A DNA stretch of 64,000 bases from Paenibacillus sp. HW567 (GCF_000374185.1 NZ_KB910518.1:5292857-5356856), one strand, 5' to 3'. Positions 25,029 to 34,859 are shown, counted from the first letter of the stretch. The notes: generated from the letters alone by a model not told the origin. Made by a program: numbers and translations.

Positions 25029-25988
25029 CTACTTAAACCAGCCGCTGCGCCGGAACCAGCGAAACATCCCCACACCAAGCACCAGCATAAGCAGCAGCAC
25101 CCCAAGGTAGCCATATTTCCACTCCAGCTCCGGCATGACTTTGAAATTCATTCCGTAGATCCCGGCAATCAGCGTCAGCGGCATAAATACGGTGGTGATA
25201 ACCGTGAGCGTCTTCATAATCGAATTCATCCGGTTGGAGTTAAGCGAGATGTAGCTGTCACGCAGATCGGCGGTCATTTCACGGTCTACTTCAATCATAT
25301 CGGTGAGCTTCAGCAGATGGTCATAAATATCGCCGAAATAGATCCGCTCTTCTCCGTTGCTCTGCACATGCTGCGAATTGACAATCCGGTACATCAGATC
25401 ACGCATCGGCACAATGGTCCGGCGCAGCTTAAGCAATCTCCCGCGCACGTTAAACACCTGACCCATCAATTCCTCCACAGACTCCTTGCCGCCCTGGCTT
25501 TCCAGATCGGCCAATTCGTCCTCAAGCGTGTACAGGCTCGGGAAATAACGGTCCACCAGCTTATCCATCACCGTATACGCAGCAGCTATCGGGCCGCCCG
25601 ACCAGCCCTTGCGGCTATGGATTTCCGACTTCACTAATTCCCAAGCCTCGTCCATCTCCGGCTTCTCTTGGTGGTGATAAGATACCAGGAAGCTTTTGCT
25701 GAGAAACAGGTCAATTTCTTCCGCCTCCAAGGTCTGTTCATTCAGCGCATGCAGCACGAAAAACTGGACATCCTCATAATAATCCAGCTTCGGCCGCTGC
25801 AGCACATGCATGCAGTCTTCAATCGCCAAGGGATGAAAGTGGAAATAGGTATCCAGCAGTTGCGTCTCTTCCATTGTCGGTGTGGCGAAATCCGCCCAAA
25901 TCCAGGCATAGTCCGCAAGCACAATACTCTGAAGCGGCAGATCTGTTATCACCTCGCCCTTAGGTGTTACCGCCAGCGTTCGTATCAT
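25029..25988 (-). CDS. corA: CorA-type magnesium transporter
   Basis: 319 aa. A large acidic cytosolic domain with a long helix, then two C-terminal membrane segments; the first ends in the selectivity motif YGMNF, the second is YGYLGVLLLMLVLGVGMF, with a basic tail. CorA pentamers carry Mg2+ (also Co2+, Ni2+) into the cell. Length is normal. Single gene in its unit; no magnesium riboswitch is visible upstream. Confidence 0.92.
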   Translation of the reverse strand: MIRTLAVTPKGEVITDLPLQSIVLADYAWIWADFATPTMEETQLLDTYFHFHPLAIEDCMHVLQRPKLDYYEDVQFFVLHALNEQTLEAEEIDLFLSKSFLVSYHHQEKPEMDEAWELVKSEIHSRKGWSGGPIAAAYTVMDKLVDRYFPSLYTLEDELADLESQGGKESVEELMGQVFNVRGRLLKLRRTIVPMRDLMYRIVNSQHVQSNGEERIYFGDIYDHLLKLTDMIEVDREMTADLRDSYISLNSNRMNSIMKTLTVITTVFMPLTLIAGIYGMNFKVMPELEWKYGYLGVLLLMLVLGVGMFRWFRRSGWFK

Positions 25989-26120
25989 CTATGAGTCCTC
26001 CGTTAGGTCCAATATTTCATTACCGGTATTCATAATCATTGTACCGCGGTTTAGCGATTGCATACAAAAAAAGATGTCCGCAGCCGTCCTTGGCTTATCG
26101 TGACATCTCATTCATGCTGC

Positions 26121-27110
26121 TTAGAATATGATTTTGAAGACAATTCCCGACAGCACTGCGCTGATCGGAATCGTAATGAACCAGGTAATGACAATACGTC
26201 CGGCTATTCCCCATTTCACGGCGGAGAAGCGTTTGGCCGAGCCTACACCCAGAATAGATGATGTGATGGCATGTGTCGTACTTACCGGCAAATGCAGCAG
26301 CGTAGCCGAGAAAATAACGGAAGCGGCGGAAATATCCGCGGCGAAGCCGTTAATCGGCTCGATCTTAAAAATCTTCGTTCCCATGGTCTTGATGATCTTC
26401 CAGCCGCCGATCGACGTACCAAGCGCCATTGAGGTTGCTGCAGCAATCTTAACCCACAGTGGAACCTCCATCGTATCAAGCCGGCCCGAGGTTACGAGCG
26501 CAAAGGTAATGATTCCCATCGCCTTCTGGGCGTCGTTCGTACCATGCGTGAAGGATTGTAAGGCTGCGGTGATGATCTGCATTGAGCGGAAGCCCTTGTT
26601 CACCGTATGCGGGCTGCGTCTCGCGAAGATCCACTTCAGGATCGTCATAACGATATAACCGATAACAAAAGCAATCAGCGGGGAGAATACCAGCCCCTCG
26701 ACAATTTCGATAAAGCCGTGCCATTTGATATGCTCGTTGCCTGCTCCCACATATACTGCTCCTGCGAGCGCACCGATAAGCGCATGGGAAGAGGAGGATG
26801 GGATGCCGAGCCACCAGGTAACCAGGTTCCAGATAATCGCGGCGATCAGCGTAGCTATGACGATATCTACTCCGTTGTCCAGCAGGGTGGGATCGGTAAT
26901 GCTGCCGCCGATTTTTTTGGCTACACCGGTAAAGAGCAGTGCGCCAACAAAGTTCATCGAGGCTGCCAGAAGAATGGCTGTACGCGGCTTAAGCGCCCGC
27001 GTTGATACCGAAGTGGCGATGGCGTTGGCCGTATCGTGGAACCCGTTGATGAAGTCGAAGGCTAGCGCGAGAAAAATAACAAATCCTAGCACAAATAATG
27101 ATGTTTCCAT
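26121..27110 (-). CDS. pit: Inorganic phosphate transporter, Pit family
   Basis: 329 aa with about ten hydrophobic segments. The family repeat appears twice: FDFINGFHDTANAIATSVSTR at the start (written here in part as GFHDTANAIATSV) and SFTHGTNDAQKAMGIIT in the middle. Low-affinity uptake of phosphate, often as metal-phosphate, driven by the proton gradient. It follows the DUF47 gene by 13 bases on the same strand, the usual pairing. Confidence 0.92.
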   Translation of the reverse strand: METSLFVLGFVIFLALAFDFINGFHDTANAIATSVSTRALKPRTAILLAASMNFVGALLFTGVAKKIGGSITDPTLLDNGVDIVIATLIAAIIWNLVTWWLGIPSSSSHALIGALAGAVYVGAGNEHIKWHGFIEIVEGLVFSPLIAFVIGYIVMTILKWIFARRSPHTVNKGFRSMQIITAALQSFTHGTNDAQKAMGIITFALVTSGRLDTMEVPLWVKIAAATSMALGTSIGGWKIIKTMGTKIFKIEPINGFAADISAASVIFSATLLHLPVSTTHAITSSILGVGSAKRFSAVKWGIAGRIVITWFITIPISAVLSGIVFKIIF

Positions 27111-27123
27111 ATTTCTAAGCCCC

Positions 27124-27741
27124 TTATGAGTTGCGCATGATGATTGATTCCAGCATGTTGGCTACATCTTCGCATTTATCGGTTGTAGTTTCGAGCCGCT
27201 CGTACAGCTCTTTGCGCTTGATCAGCTCAATAGGGTCCTTAACGGTTTCGAACAGGGCTTTGGTGCAGATGCGAAGCACTTCGTCACCTTGGTTCTCCAG
27301 ATCGTTCAGACGGATCGTATACTCGCGGATCGCGAGCAGCTTCTTCTGGGAGAGCAGGTGAACCGCTTTTTGAATCTCATAGGCGGACTGGCGGAGAATC
27401 TCTGCGAACTGCACAATATATTCATCCGGTTCCAGCAGGTTGTACATATAGAAACGTGAGGCTGAAGCTTCCAGACCGTCAATTACATCATCCATGCTTG
27501 TAATGAGGTCCATAATGTCGTCTCGTTCCAGCGGAGTGATGAACGTCTTGTTCAATTCCTTAATAACGGTGTGCGTGTACGTGTCGCATTGGGATTCATA
27601 TTTCTTCATCACCCCTGCGAAGTTCTCGACATTTTCCCGGAGAGAGGTAATATTCTGAGCGAAATAATCTGCCGCCTGGACAATGGTATCGGCCATATTT
27701 TCCAATGTCTCAAAGAATATGTCCTTTTTTCTCAACTTCAT
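27124..27741 (-). CDS. DUF47 (PhoU-like) partner of the Pit transporter
   Basis: 205 aa from ATG 27741 (MKLRKKDIFFETLENM) behind AAGGGG; the longer frame to 27825 has no ribosome site. All-helical PhoU-like protein with the metal-binding style motifs DIMDLITSMDDVIDGLE and LKDLENQGDEVLR-like text (RLNDLENQGDEVLRI). It probably controls the Pit permease encoded next to it. First gene of the two-gene unit. Confidence 0.88.
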   Translation of the reverse strand: MKLRKKDIFFETLENMADTIVQAADYFAQNITSLRENVENFAGVMKKYESQCDTYTHTVIKELNKTFITPLERDDIMDLITSMDDVIDGLEASASRFYMYNLLEPDEYIVQFAEILRQSAYEIQKAVHLLSQKKLLAIREYTIRLNDLENQGDEVLRICTKALFETVKDPIELIKRKELYERLETTTDKCEDVANMLESIIMRNS

Positions 27742-27949
27742 TCGTTTAAGCCCCTTTACATAAAATTGCCGTGTAAATGAAATGTGAAGCCACTCATATG
27801 TAAACAGCATGAAAATGAATGACAACCCTTGTTATCTTAACATATCAATAGAAGGTATTGAAGACAAAGAACCGAACTTTTTAACATTTAAATGACATAT
27901 TTCTCGAACAGCCAAAACAATTGTCGGATTTAGATAGATTTCCGCTGTT

Positions 27950-29053
27950 TCAAGCTTTACCGGGAGAAGGTGAAATTTCCACATGGCTGTCGAAGGACGG
28001 GCTGTTCGGCACAATCAGAAAATGGGTCACGCCGGGATACAGGAGCGCCTCCTGGCCATCCTTCTTCACGAAGCGGATCACATCATCCGGCTTGCGCGCC
28101 CATCTGCCCTTGATTACTTGTCCACGCTGAAATAGCAGCGCTTCTCCTCCCAGCTCCACATCAATTTGCAGTCTCCCCACATCATCCAGCACCTTATGAT
28201 CCGCTCCCAGCACGATGACATTTGCGGCTTCCACCGGATTCCCGTTGTTCAGATCCAGATGCGGACTGCCGTTCACCGATCTCAGATAAGTTTCCCGTTC
28301 CTCACTGTATTTATAACCCACAGTATAGCTCTTTAGCTGAAACTGCACATTGAACTCTGCGGCAGGTTCCCCTTCGACTGGTATATAATCGGGATTTGTG
28401 AAAAGATAGCCCGGAACCTGCACGGTACCGGCGTATCCAAGCTTGTCCGCCCCCTCGCGCAGCTTGGCGGCATTGCTGTACAGATTATGCGGCGCTTTAC
28501 GCCCCTTGTCCCGCCAGAAATAAGCCCCGCCCCGGCCAATCTCGTCCATGTCATCCTTTTTCTCCTTCTGGAGAATGGCATACGCCGCCTGGCTTCCGCC
28601 GGCATGCACCGTCACCCCCCCGTAGCTCTCGCCAAGGTCGATCAGATAGGGGCGGATGCTGCGGATGGGGCCGATTTTGACGATGCCGGTGTGGCTCTGG
28701 AAAATCCCGATCAGCCGGGTAATCCCTCCTTCAGCCAGAACCTCATACAGGATGTCCGCCTCGCTGATCCCTGATTGCGGCCGGGCAGCCGGCGCGTTGT
28801 TGATCATTACCGCCAAGGGGCGGGGAAGGACGCTCTCCTGGACCGGAAGCCCTGTCAGACCGGAGGTTAGCCCTCCACTGGGAGGTTCGGCTGTCGGCGA
28901 AGGCTCGGCAGAAGCCGCAGGCGATGGCGCGAGGGTAGGTGCATCCGGCGGTGAGGGCACGGCTTCCGGTTGCTGAGTTCCACAGGCGGAGAGCAGCAGG
29001 CCCGCAAGCAAGCAGCATAATACAAGACGGGAAGAATAGCCGCTAAGAGTCAT
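27950..29053 (-). CDS. yerB: YerB-like lipoprotein (DUF3048)
   Basis: 367 aa. A lipoprotein signal peptide with lipobox LLLSACGTQ is followed by a long Pro/Ser/Ala-rich linker (residues about 28-65) and the DUF3048 domain: PLAVMINNAPAARPQSG, ADILYEVLAEGGITR, GPIRSIRPYLIDL. Anchored outside the membrane; function unknown, though conserved in sporulating Firmicutes. The linker is low-complexity and likely spans the wall. Own transcription unit. Confidence 0.88.
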   Translation of the reverse strand: MTLSGYSSRLVLCCLLAGLLLSACGTQQPEAVPSPPDAPTLAPSPAASAEPSPTAEPPSGGLTSGLTGLPVQESVLPRPLAVMINNAPAARPQSGISEADILYEVLAEGGITRLIGIFQSHTGIVKIGPIRSIRPYLIDLGESYGGVTVHAGGSQAAYAILQKEKKDDMDEIGRGGAYFWRDKGRKAPHNLYSNAAKLREGADKLGYAGTVQVPGYLFTNPDYIPVEGEPAAEFNVQFQLKSYTVGYKYSEERETYLRSVNGSPHLDLNNGNPVEAANVIVLGADHKVLDDVGRLQIDVELGGEALLFQRGQVIKGRWARKPDDVIRFVKKDGQEALLYPGVTHFLIVPNSPSFDSHVEISPSPGKA

Positions 29054-29139
29054 ATGTTTTGTTTCCTCCTAATTTCTCGTGATTATCTTCCATTTAATCA
29101 CAGCAGGCGGCATTTGTCTTGATGCCGGCGCATTAAAAA

Positions 29140-29168
29140 GGATACAGCCCATGTGTCCGGCTGTATCC
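29140..29168 (-). terminator. Terminator hairpin after the dioxygenase gene
   Basis: GGATACAGCC (29140-29149) and GGCTGTATCC (29159-29168) form a perfect 10-bp stem with a 9-base loop; on the minus strand TTTTTAATG follows. It ends the 29185-29961 gene. Confidence 0.8.
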
Positions 29169-29184
29169 TGCGTTTATTGTATGT

Positions 29185-29961
29185 CTAATCAATCATCCAG
29201 CAGCTCAGACTGAGTGTCCCGTATTGGTACGCCTGAGTCATTAGCTGCGCCCTTCTGCCTTCATCGGCCGTTCCCATAATATAGAAGAGCGGAATAAAAT
29301 GCTCCCTTCCGTATGTAGGAACCGCATCACGCGCATGCGGAGCTCTCGTGTCATAGTCGAACAGTGTTGGCAGATCCCATGCTGCAAGGCCCTCCGCTAT
29401 CCAGGCATCGAAGTCAAGCGCCCATTGCTCCGGCTGGTCCTCCTGCTTGAGCAAGCGCAGATTGTGGACCAGGCCGCCGCTTCCAATCAGCAGAATTCCC
29501 TCTTCGCGCAGCGGGGCCAGCATTTGGCCGATATGGTACTGCTCCTCAGGGGAACGCAGGGAATCGACGGACAAGACCACTACCGGAATATCGGCTTCGG
29601 GGAACATCTTCTTCAGAATGACCCAGACCCCGTGATCGAGCCCGCGTCCCAGCACAGGCTGGTGAGGAAGATTGTTGTCTGTGAACAGCCCGGAGATTCG
29701 GCGGCTGAGTGCGGAGTCACCCGGAGCCGGATAGGCCAGCGAATACAGCTCGTTCGGGAACCCGTAGAAATCATGCAATGTTTCGTGCTGTTCGTCCACC
29801 GTTAGCAGTTGCTCTGGACTGTCCCAATGCGCAGAGAAGACAACTATGCCGCGTGGTGTCCCCAGATCAGCTCCCAGACGCTCCAGGAAACGGGTGTACT
29901 CGTTGTCCTCAAGGGCGAGGAGCGGTGAGCCGTGTGCAATAAAAAATGCCGGTAATTTCAT
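29185..29961 (-). CDS. DODA-type (LigB) extradiol dioxygenase
   Basis: 258 aa. Metal ligands of the LigB/YgiD family are visible: FFIAHGSPLLA, VFSAHWDSPEQ, RGLDHGVWVIL and GSGGLVHNLR. Such enzymes open catechol-type rings, e.g. DOPA 4,5-dioxygenase; the physiological substrate in Firmicutes is unknown. Length is typical. Single gene. Confidence 0.88.
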   Translation of the reverse strand: MKLPAFFIAHGSPLLALEDNEYTRFLERLGADLGTPRGIVVFSAHWDSPEQLLTVDEQHETLHDFYGFPNELYSLAYPAPGDSALSRRISGLFTDNNLPHQPVLGRGLDHGVWVILKKMFPEADIPVVVLSVDSLRSPEEQYHIGQMLAPLREEGILLIGSGGLVHNLRLLKQEDQPEQWALDFDAWIAEGLAAWDLPTLFDYDTRAPHARDAVPTYGREHFIPLFYIMGTADEGRRAQLMTQAYQYGTLSLSCWMID

Positions 29962-29999
29962 AGGGTGCCAACCTCCATAACCCAGTATATGGTCTGCCC

Positions 30000-30463
30000 C
30001 TATATTTTACCGCTTATTCTGAGTTAATGCGAGCTTAAGACAATTCCCGGTAGATCATCAGACTCCGAATGTTGGAGTACAAACTTTTCGTGAGCAAGTC
30101 TTTTCCTGACTAGAAGAATCTAACCGTTTGTAGCGGACTGAACCGCTCTTATTTCTACTGGAAGTCATTTTTCCGCAAGTGAACGGACTCCAGAGACTTT
30201 ATGGGCGTACATTTACCCTAAATATACCTGCCGAAGAGGCGATAAGCGCTTTACGGTCCGTCCGCTCGGCTAAATGTATCCCTTTCGGTAATATAAAGGC
30301 CTTACTGTCCGTAAGGAACAGGAGGATGGATACGACGATTCTCTCTCTCCCGGACCACAAAGGCTGCATCCAACGCCATAAGATTTAGAACTGATGCTGC
30401 ACCAATACGCCTGCAACTTTAGTGTTGCGGATAGAAAGACCTTCAGAGGTGTAACGCGTACTA
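30000..30463. other. Intergenic stretch, likely dispersed repeat material
   Basis: About 460 bases with no credible gene. The text around 30130-30310 alternates short segments around GGACTCC, CGCTTTACGGTCCGTCC and CTTACTGTCCGT and looks like the degenerate palindromic repeats seen between Paenibacillus genes. Assignment is by impression only. Confidence 0.35.
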
Positions 30464-31294
30464 TTATATCATCCAGTTTTGCCATTCCTCCTGCACATGC
30501 TCCTGCTGATTCATCCAATCCTTGGTTCGTTTCAGCACCTGCACCTGGGCCTGGCCTGAAGAGAATGTATGATCCGCCTGAAAAATCACCTCTTTGTCGC
30601 AGCGCCCCTCAGGGCGTGTCCAGAACAGCTTCTGGTAGAGGAAGGCATAATCCACTGGAATTACATCATCGGAGGTTCCGTGAATTACCAGCACATCGCC
30701 GCTGAACTTGCCCGCCTCCTGAAACGGCTGAAAAGCCGCAAGCGAGTTGAAGTAGACCGGGGTAAAGTTATAGCCGGCGAAATCCGAAGACCCGTTCTGC
30801 ACCGCACGGTCATAAGCTTCCCTTCCCACAATCTTTACGATATCATTGAACGGATAGCCAACGGCTGCCCACAGCACGAGATTCTTGACCCGGCGGTCCC
30901 GTACCCCGGTCAATAACGCCACTGCTCCGCCAAGACTGTGTCCGATCAGCGTTACACGCTGCGGGTCCACATCTGCAGAGCTGATGCCATAATCGAGCAC
31001 AGCCCGGGTCTGGGCAATCATGGACTCCATGTTCTCACTGCCATAATTACCGCTGCTCTCCCCGCAGCCTGCATAATCAAAACGAATTACCATATATCCG
31101 TCCGCAGCCAGCTCGCGCGCCGCCTTGACGAAGATCCGGTCCACACCGATCCGGTTGCCTACGAACCCGTGGCAGATTACCGCGAGCGGAACCCGGTCCT
31201 TGCAGCGCCCTGTGCCCCCTTTTCCACCGGATGGATAATGGATGCTCGCTGTTAATTCTTCCCCGTTATGCCGGATGATAATATTCCGTTCCAT
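30464..31294 (-). CDS. Alpha/beta hydrolase, feruloyl-esterase/S9-like
   Basis: 276 aa. Oxyanion strand LAVICHGFVGNRIG, RFDYAGCGESSG, nucleophile LIGHSLGGAVAL near residue 115, acid VIHGTSDDVIP and the His of FQADHTFSSG. No signal peptide, so cytosolic. These enzymes cleave esters or short peptides; the nearest in style are cinnamoyl esterases of Firmicutes. Stand-alone gene. Confidence 0.85.
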   Translation of the reverse strand: MERNIIIRHNGEELTASIHYPSGGKGGTGRCKDRVPLAVICHGFVGNRIGVDRIFVKAARELAADGYMVIRFDYAGCGESSGNYGSENMESMIAQTRAVLDYGISSADVDPQRVTLIGHSLGGAVALLTGVRDRRVKNLVLWAAVGYPFNDIVKIVGREAYDRAVQNGSSDFAGYNFTPVYFNSLAAFQPFQEAGKFSGDVLVIHGTSDDVIPVDYAFLYQKLFWTRPEGRCDKEVIFQADHTFSSGQAQVQVLKRTKDWMNQQEHVQEEWQNWMI

Positions 31295-31402
31295 TGCCGA
31301 ACCCTCCTCAGAAAGGTAACTTATCTTAAATTATAATAATTCCGATTAATTTAGTAAGATTTATATCTTAATTATAAGCCTTGCGTTATTATTGTCAACA
31401 GA

Positions 31403-31418
31403 CAAGTGGAAACGGCTA
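31403..31418 (+). repeat. Second copy of CAAGTGGAAACGGCTA
   Basis: Identical to 22873-22888. It lies next to the terminator hairpin of the 31496-31696 gene. Confidence 0.4.
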
Positions 31419-31434
31419 CGCCTACATTTAGAAA

Positions 31435-31470
31435 AGGCCTCTTTCGTTCCACAAGGAACAAAAGAGGCCT
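31435..31470 (-). terminator. Terminator hairpin
   Basis: AGGCCTCTTT...GTTCC pairs with GGAAC...AAAGAGGCCT around ACAA; on the minus strand TTTTC follows. Located 25 bases past the stop of the 66-aa gene. Confidence 0.75.
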
Positions 31471-31495
31471 GAAGCATACCAGGCTGCCGCGTCAA

Positions 31496-31696
31496 TCAAT
31501 CATAGCTGTCGTGAAACATATCATGGGTTTCCTGTCTTCCAGGCCAATCCCCCAGCCCATCCTCCGGTGAATCCTGCGAGGAGTCCCATAAGCTGAAGCC
31601 ATCGGAATTGCCCCAATCCCCTACTTCATTCGTTGGCACAGGCGCGGAGCCTTCACCCACGAATTTGCCGGGCTTCTGTCTTTTCTCAGTGTCCAT
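31496..31696 (-). CDS. Hypothetical acidic protein, 66 aa
   Basis: ATG 31696 (MDTEKRQKPGKFVGEG) behind GGGAG; the longer frame to 31747 has no ribosome site. Small, acidic, disordered, rich in Asp, Gly, Ser and Trp (EVGDWGNSDGFSLWDSS). No family recognised. A strong terminator follows, which supports it as a real gene. Confidence 0.5.
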   Translation of the reverse strand: MDTEKRQKPGKFVGEGSAPVPTNEVGDWGNSDGFSLWDSSQDSPEDGLGDWPGRQETHDMFHDSYD

Positions 31697-31878
31697 AATG
31701 CTCCCTGCCTTCCTTAAGCCTAGTTTGTGAAGCAGATGCAGATTCAATAACAGTGTTCACTTATTCACAAGGATTATTCCCGGAAGCATGGATGTCCTTG
31801 CACACAGCCGCCGGGCAAACGTATACTTTAGGTTAAAGGCTGTACCGATTAACCATACTGGAGGTTTACATCCATACA

Positions 31879-32541
31879 ATGAAAGTCAAAGCTATGATTA
31901 AGCAAAATAATGTGCTGCGCGAGCAGATGACGCCGTTCAACCGCTCTTATTATGAAGATATGCTGCTGGCGCTCCGGGCCAGCAAGGTAGATCCGGTCCG
32001 CACGGAGGAGCTGCTTCTTGAGGCGGCGGCGCTCCTGCTGGAGGGACAGAGCAAAGGAAAAAATGCCAAGCAGATTTTCGGCGAGCACCCGGAGGATTAT
32101 TTCAGGGAGATTGCCGGGAGCGCTCCCGCACGAACTGAACGCAGCAAGCTGAACTATTACCTGATGATTCCCTGGGCAGCACTTACCGGTCTCTTCGGCA
32201 TATACGCACTTGCCGGACTCTTCCTGCTATGGAGCACCGGGACAGCGGGCATGTTCGGTCAGATCAGCATCTTCACAATCGTGGTAGCTGGTGCAGGCTC
32301 TATTGTCCTCATCGAGCTGATCATGAAATGGATGTCCTCCTTGTCCGAGGACGATGCCCCGAAGCCCAAGAAGTTCGATATCAAGGGACTCGGAATCTAT
32401 ATCGGCCTCGCTGTCATTGCGGTATTTCTTGGCGTATTTCTTGACAACCTGTTTCCGGTGATTTCCCTCTCCCCATGGGTGAGCCTCGCTCTTGCTGTGG
32501 CCGGAGGGCTTGGATTGAAATTTATATTCTTCAGATCATAG
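31879..32541 (+). CDS. DUF1129-like membrane protein
   Basis: 220 aa. GGAGG lies 14 bases before ATG 31879; the internal ATG five codons on is an alternative. N-terminal helical cytosolic part (FNRSYYEDMLLALRAS) followed by four hydrophobic segments, with a charged loop SSLSEDDAPKPKKFD between the second and third. Layout matches DUF1129 (YdgB/YhhN-size) proteins of unknown function. Next gene on the same strand begins 40 bp later. Confidence 0.65.
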   Translation: MKVKAMIKQNNVLREQMTPFNRSYYEDMLLALRASKVDPVRTEELLLEAAALLLEGQSKGKNAKQIFGEHPEDYFREIAGSAPARTERSKLNYYLMIPWAALTGLFGIYALAGLFLLWSTGTAGMFGQISIFTIVVAGAGSIVLIELIMKWMSSLSEDDAPKPKKFDIKGLGIYIGLAVIAVFLGVFLDNLFPVISLSPWVSLALAVAGGLGLKFIFFRS

Positions 32542-32581
32542 ACGGTGATTTCATTTCGGGCTTATACAGGAGGAAACTTCC

Positions 32582-33535
32582 ATGAAGAAGATACACACCA
32601 TTCTATCTGTAGCAATAGCTGCAACTGTGGGACTGCAATTAGGTCTTGCCGGACATGTGCTTGCTGAAGGTTCAGGAAGCAGCACCGGAGGGGCTTCCAC
32701 CGCGGGCAGCAAGGCGGCTCCCGCGGCGGCCAGCAGCCATGCCGATTCCATCTACAAGTCGGCTCTGCTGCTGCTGTCCTCTTCCGCTAAGCTGCCGGAG
32801 GCTATTCAATACTTGAACAGCAATATTTATGCGGTCAGCCCCTATCAGGCGACTGTACTGACCCTGAAGCTGGAGAATCTCCACAAGGCCGCCCTGAAGG
32901 CCTGGGAGAGCAAGTTCAGCAGCAGCATTACCCAGCGGAAGCTTACCTCGGTGTATAAAGCTGGAGTCAGCATGGCCAAGCTGGCCGAGAGTACGGAGGA
33001 CGTGTCTTTGCGGAGCCTGCTGAAAAGCGCGGGAGAAAGCGGGTATAAGCTGGAGACGGCTGAGGGCTCTTTTTTCCCGGTGATTGATTATGCTTCCTAC
33101 CGCAAATATAAGCTGTATGTTACCAATGATATCCGTGATTATATTTCAATTATGGGTACAGAAGCAGACCTGCCTCCTTCCAAGGATAACGGACTCATCA
33201 TTTCCTGGGGCGATGTTGCGGCCAGAGCGCTGGCCCATGAGCAATTCATTCAGAGCTATCCCACATCCAACCGGATATCGTCAGTGAAGACCTTGTATTC
33301 CACGTATGTAATCAATACCTTCTACGGGCAGAACAATACGCCGCTCTTCCATTATGACAACCTGGAGATGGATTTGGAGGCGCAGAAGGCTTACAGCAGC
33401 ATTCTGTCGAAGAATACCGGCAGCAGTCCGTTTCTGCAAAAGCTGGAAGGCTTCATGAAGCTGATGAAAGAGAATGACTATAAGCTGGATGACGGTGTAA
33501 AGCAATACCTGAAGACAGAAGCACCGCTCTCCTGA
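32582..33535 (+). CDS. Secreted protein of unknown function
   Basis: 317 aa, ATG behind AGGAGG. Signal peptide MKKIHTILSVAIAATVG, with cleavage probably after HVLAEG or VLA. A Ser/Gly/Ala linker is followed by a helical domain (SALLLLSSSAKLPEAIQYL, TLKLENLHKAALKAWE) and a mixed C-terminal region. No catalytic motif or family recognised. A bidirectional terminator separates it from ilvA. Confidence 0.7.
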   Translation: MKKIHTILSVAIAATVGLQLGLAGHVLAEGSGSSTGGASTAGSKAAPAAASSHADSIYKSALLLLSSSAKLPEAIQYLNSNIYAVSPYQATVLTLKLENLHKAALKAWESKFSSSITQRKLTSVYKAGVSMAKLAESTEDVSLRSLLKSAGESGYKLETAEGSFFPVIDYASYRKYKLYVTNDIRDYISIMGTEADLPPSKDNGLIISWGDVAARALAHEQFIQSYPTSNRISSVKTLYSTYVINTFYGQNNTPLFHYDNLEMDLEAQKAYSSILSKNTGSSPFLQKLEGFMKLMKENDYKLDDGVKQYLKTEAPLS

Positions 33536-33551
33536 TCCTGTTACATTGCAT

Positions 33552-33591
33552 AAAGGCCCGCCCCTTTAATCATCATTGGGGGCGGGCCTTT
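33552..33591. terminator. Bidirectional terminator
   Basis: AAAGGCCCGCCCC (33552-33564) pairs with GGGGCGGGCCTTT (33579-33591). T-rich sequence lies on both sides. It lies between the convergent secreted-protein gene and ilvA. Confidence 0.8.
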
Positions 33592-33596
33592 ATATA

Positions 33597-34859
33597 TTAG
33601 ATCAGCATATTAAACAAATTCGGGTCCTTGTTGATCTCCAGGTAATCCACGCCCTTCTGCTGCATCCGTTCGATGAGCGGGGCGTAGTCCTCCTTGTGCT
33701 GAAGCTCGATCCCAACAAGCGCCGGGCCGTTCTCCTTGTCGTTCTTCTTCGTGTATTCGAAACGGGTGATGTCATCCCCGGGTCCCAGCACTTCGGCCAA
33801 GAACTCGCGTAGTGCTCCCGCCCGCTGCGGAAAATTAACCATGAAATAATGCTTCAAGCCTTCATAGATGAGTGAGCGCTCCTTGATCTCCTGCATCCGG
33901 TCAATATCATTGTTGCCCCCGCTGATGATACAGACCACGGTTTTGCCCCGGATCTGATCACGGTACAGGTCAAGCGCCGCAATCGGCAGCGAGCCCGCCG
34001 GTTCCACAACAATCGCATTCTCGTTATACATCTCCAGAATGGTTGTGCATGCCTTGCCTTCCGGCACCTTAACGACATCATCCAGGCGGTGGGAGCAAAT
34101 ATCATAGGTCAATCCGCCGACCCGCTTCACAGCCGCTCCGTCGACGAATTTATTGATTTCCTTCAGCGTAACCACTTCTCCGCGCTGAATCGCTTCGCTC
34201 ATGGAAGCCGCACCAGAAGGCTCTACGCCTATAACCTTGGTAGACGGGCTAACCGTCTTCACATAGGTCGCAACACCGGCAGCCAAGCCGCCTCCGCCGA
34301 TGGTGACGAACACAAAATCCGCCGGCTTGTCGAGGCTCTCCATAATCTCCATCGCAATGGTGCCGTTGCCGGCGATAATCCGCGGTTCATCAAAGGGATG
34401 GATCAGTGTCATGCTATAATCAATGCACGCCTGCAGCGCTTCATCGTACGCATCATCGAAGGTGTCACCCTTCAGAATCACCTCTACGTACTCGCCGCCG
34501 AACTTCCGGACCTGCTTAATCTTCTGGTTAGGAGTAGTGCTAGGCATGTAGATCTTGCCTTTGATTCCCAGAGCCTTACAGGAGAACGCCACGCCCTGCG
34601 CATGGTTTCCCGCGCTGGCACAGACAATGCCCTTGGCTCTGTCCTCTGCAGACAGACTGCGAATCATATTATACGCGCCGCGGATCTTGAAAGAGCGGAC
34701 AATCTGCAGATCCTCACGTTTCAGATACACATTGCAGTCATATTTGGCCGACAGCACCCCATCCAGTTGAAGCGGGGTACGGGTAATAACCTCCCGCAGC
34801 ACATGATGTGCCCGTACAATATCTTCCATTCCTACGATCCGGTCTTCGCCTTCTCTCAT
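33597..34859 (-). CDS. ilvA: Threonine dehydratase (biosynthetic)
   Basis: 420 aa; ATG 34859 behind GAGG, though MEDIVRAHH ten codons on is possible. PLP enzyme: Lys in SFKIRGAYNM, SAGNHAQGVAF, phosphate-binding GGGGLAAG, then one ACT-like regulatory domain (YFMVNFPQRAGALREFL), the short form found in Gram-positives. It deaminates threonine to 2-oxobutanoate for isoleucine. No T-box or other leader is visible in 34860-35205, which holds no gene. Confidence 0.93.
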   Translation of the reverse strand: MREGEDRIVGMEDIVRAHHVLREVITRTPLQLDGVLSAKYDCNVYLKREDLQIVRSFKIRGAYNMIRSLSAEDRAKGIVCASAGNHAQGVAFSCKALGIKGKIYMPSTTPNQKIKQVRKFGGEYVEVILKGDTFDDAYDEALQACIDYSMTLIHPFDEPRIIAGNGTIAMEIMESLDKPADFVFVTIGGGGLAAGVATYVKTVSPSTKVIGVEPSGAASMSEAIQRGEVVTLKEINKFVDGAAVKRVGGLTYDICSHRLDDVVKVPEGKACTTILEMYNENAIVVEPAGSLPIAALDLYRDQIRGKTVVCIISGGNNDIDRMQEIKERSLIYEGLKHYFMVNFPQRAGALREFLAEVLGPGDDITRFEYTKKNDKENGPALVGIELQHKEDYAPLIERMQQKGVDYLEINKDPNLFNMLI

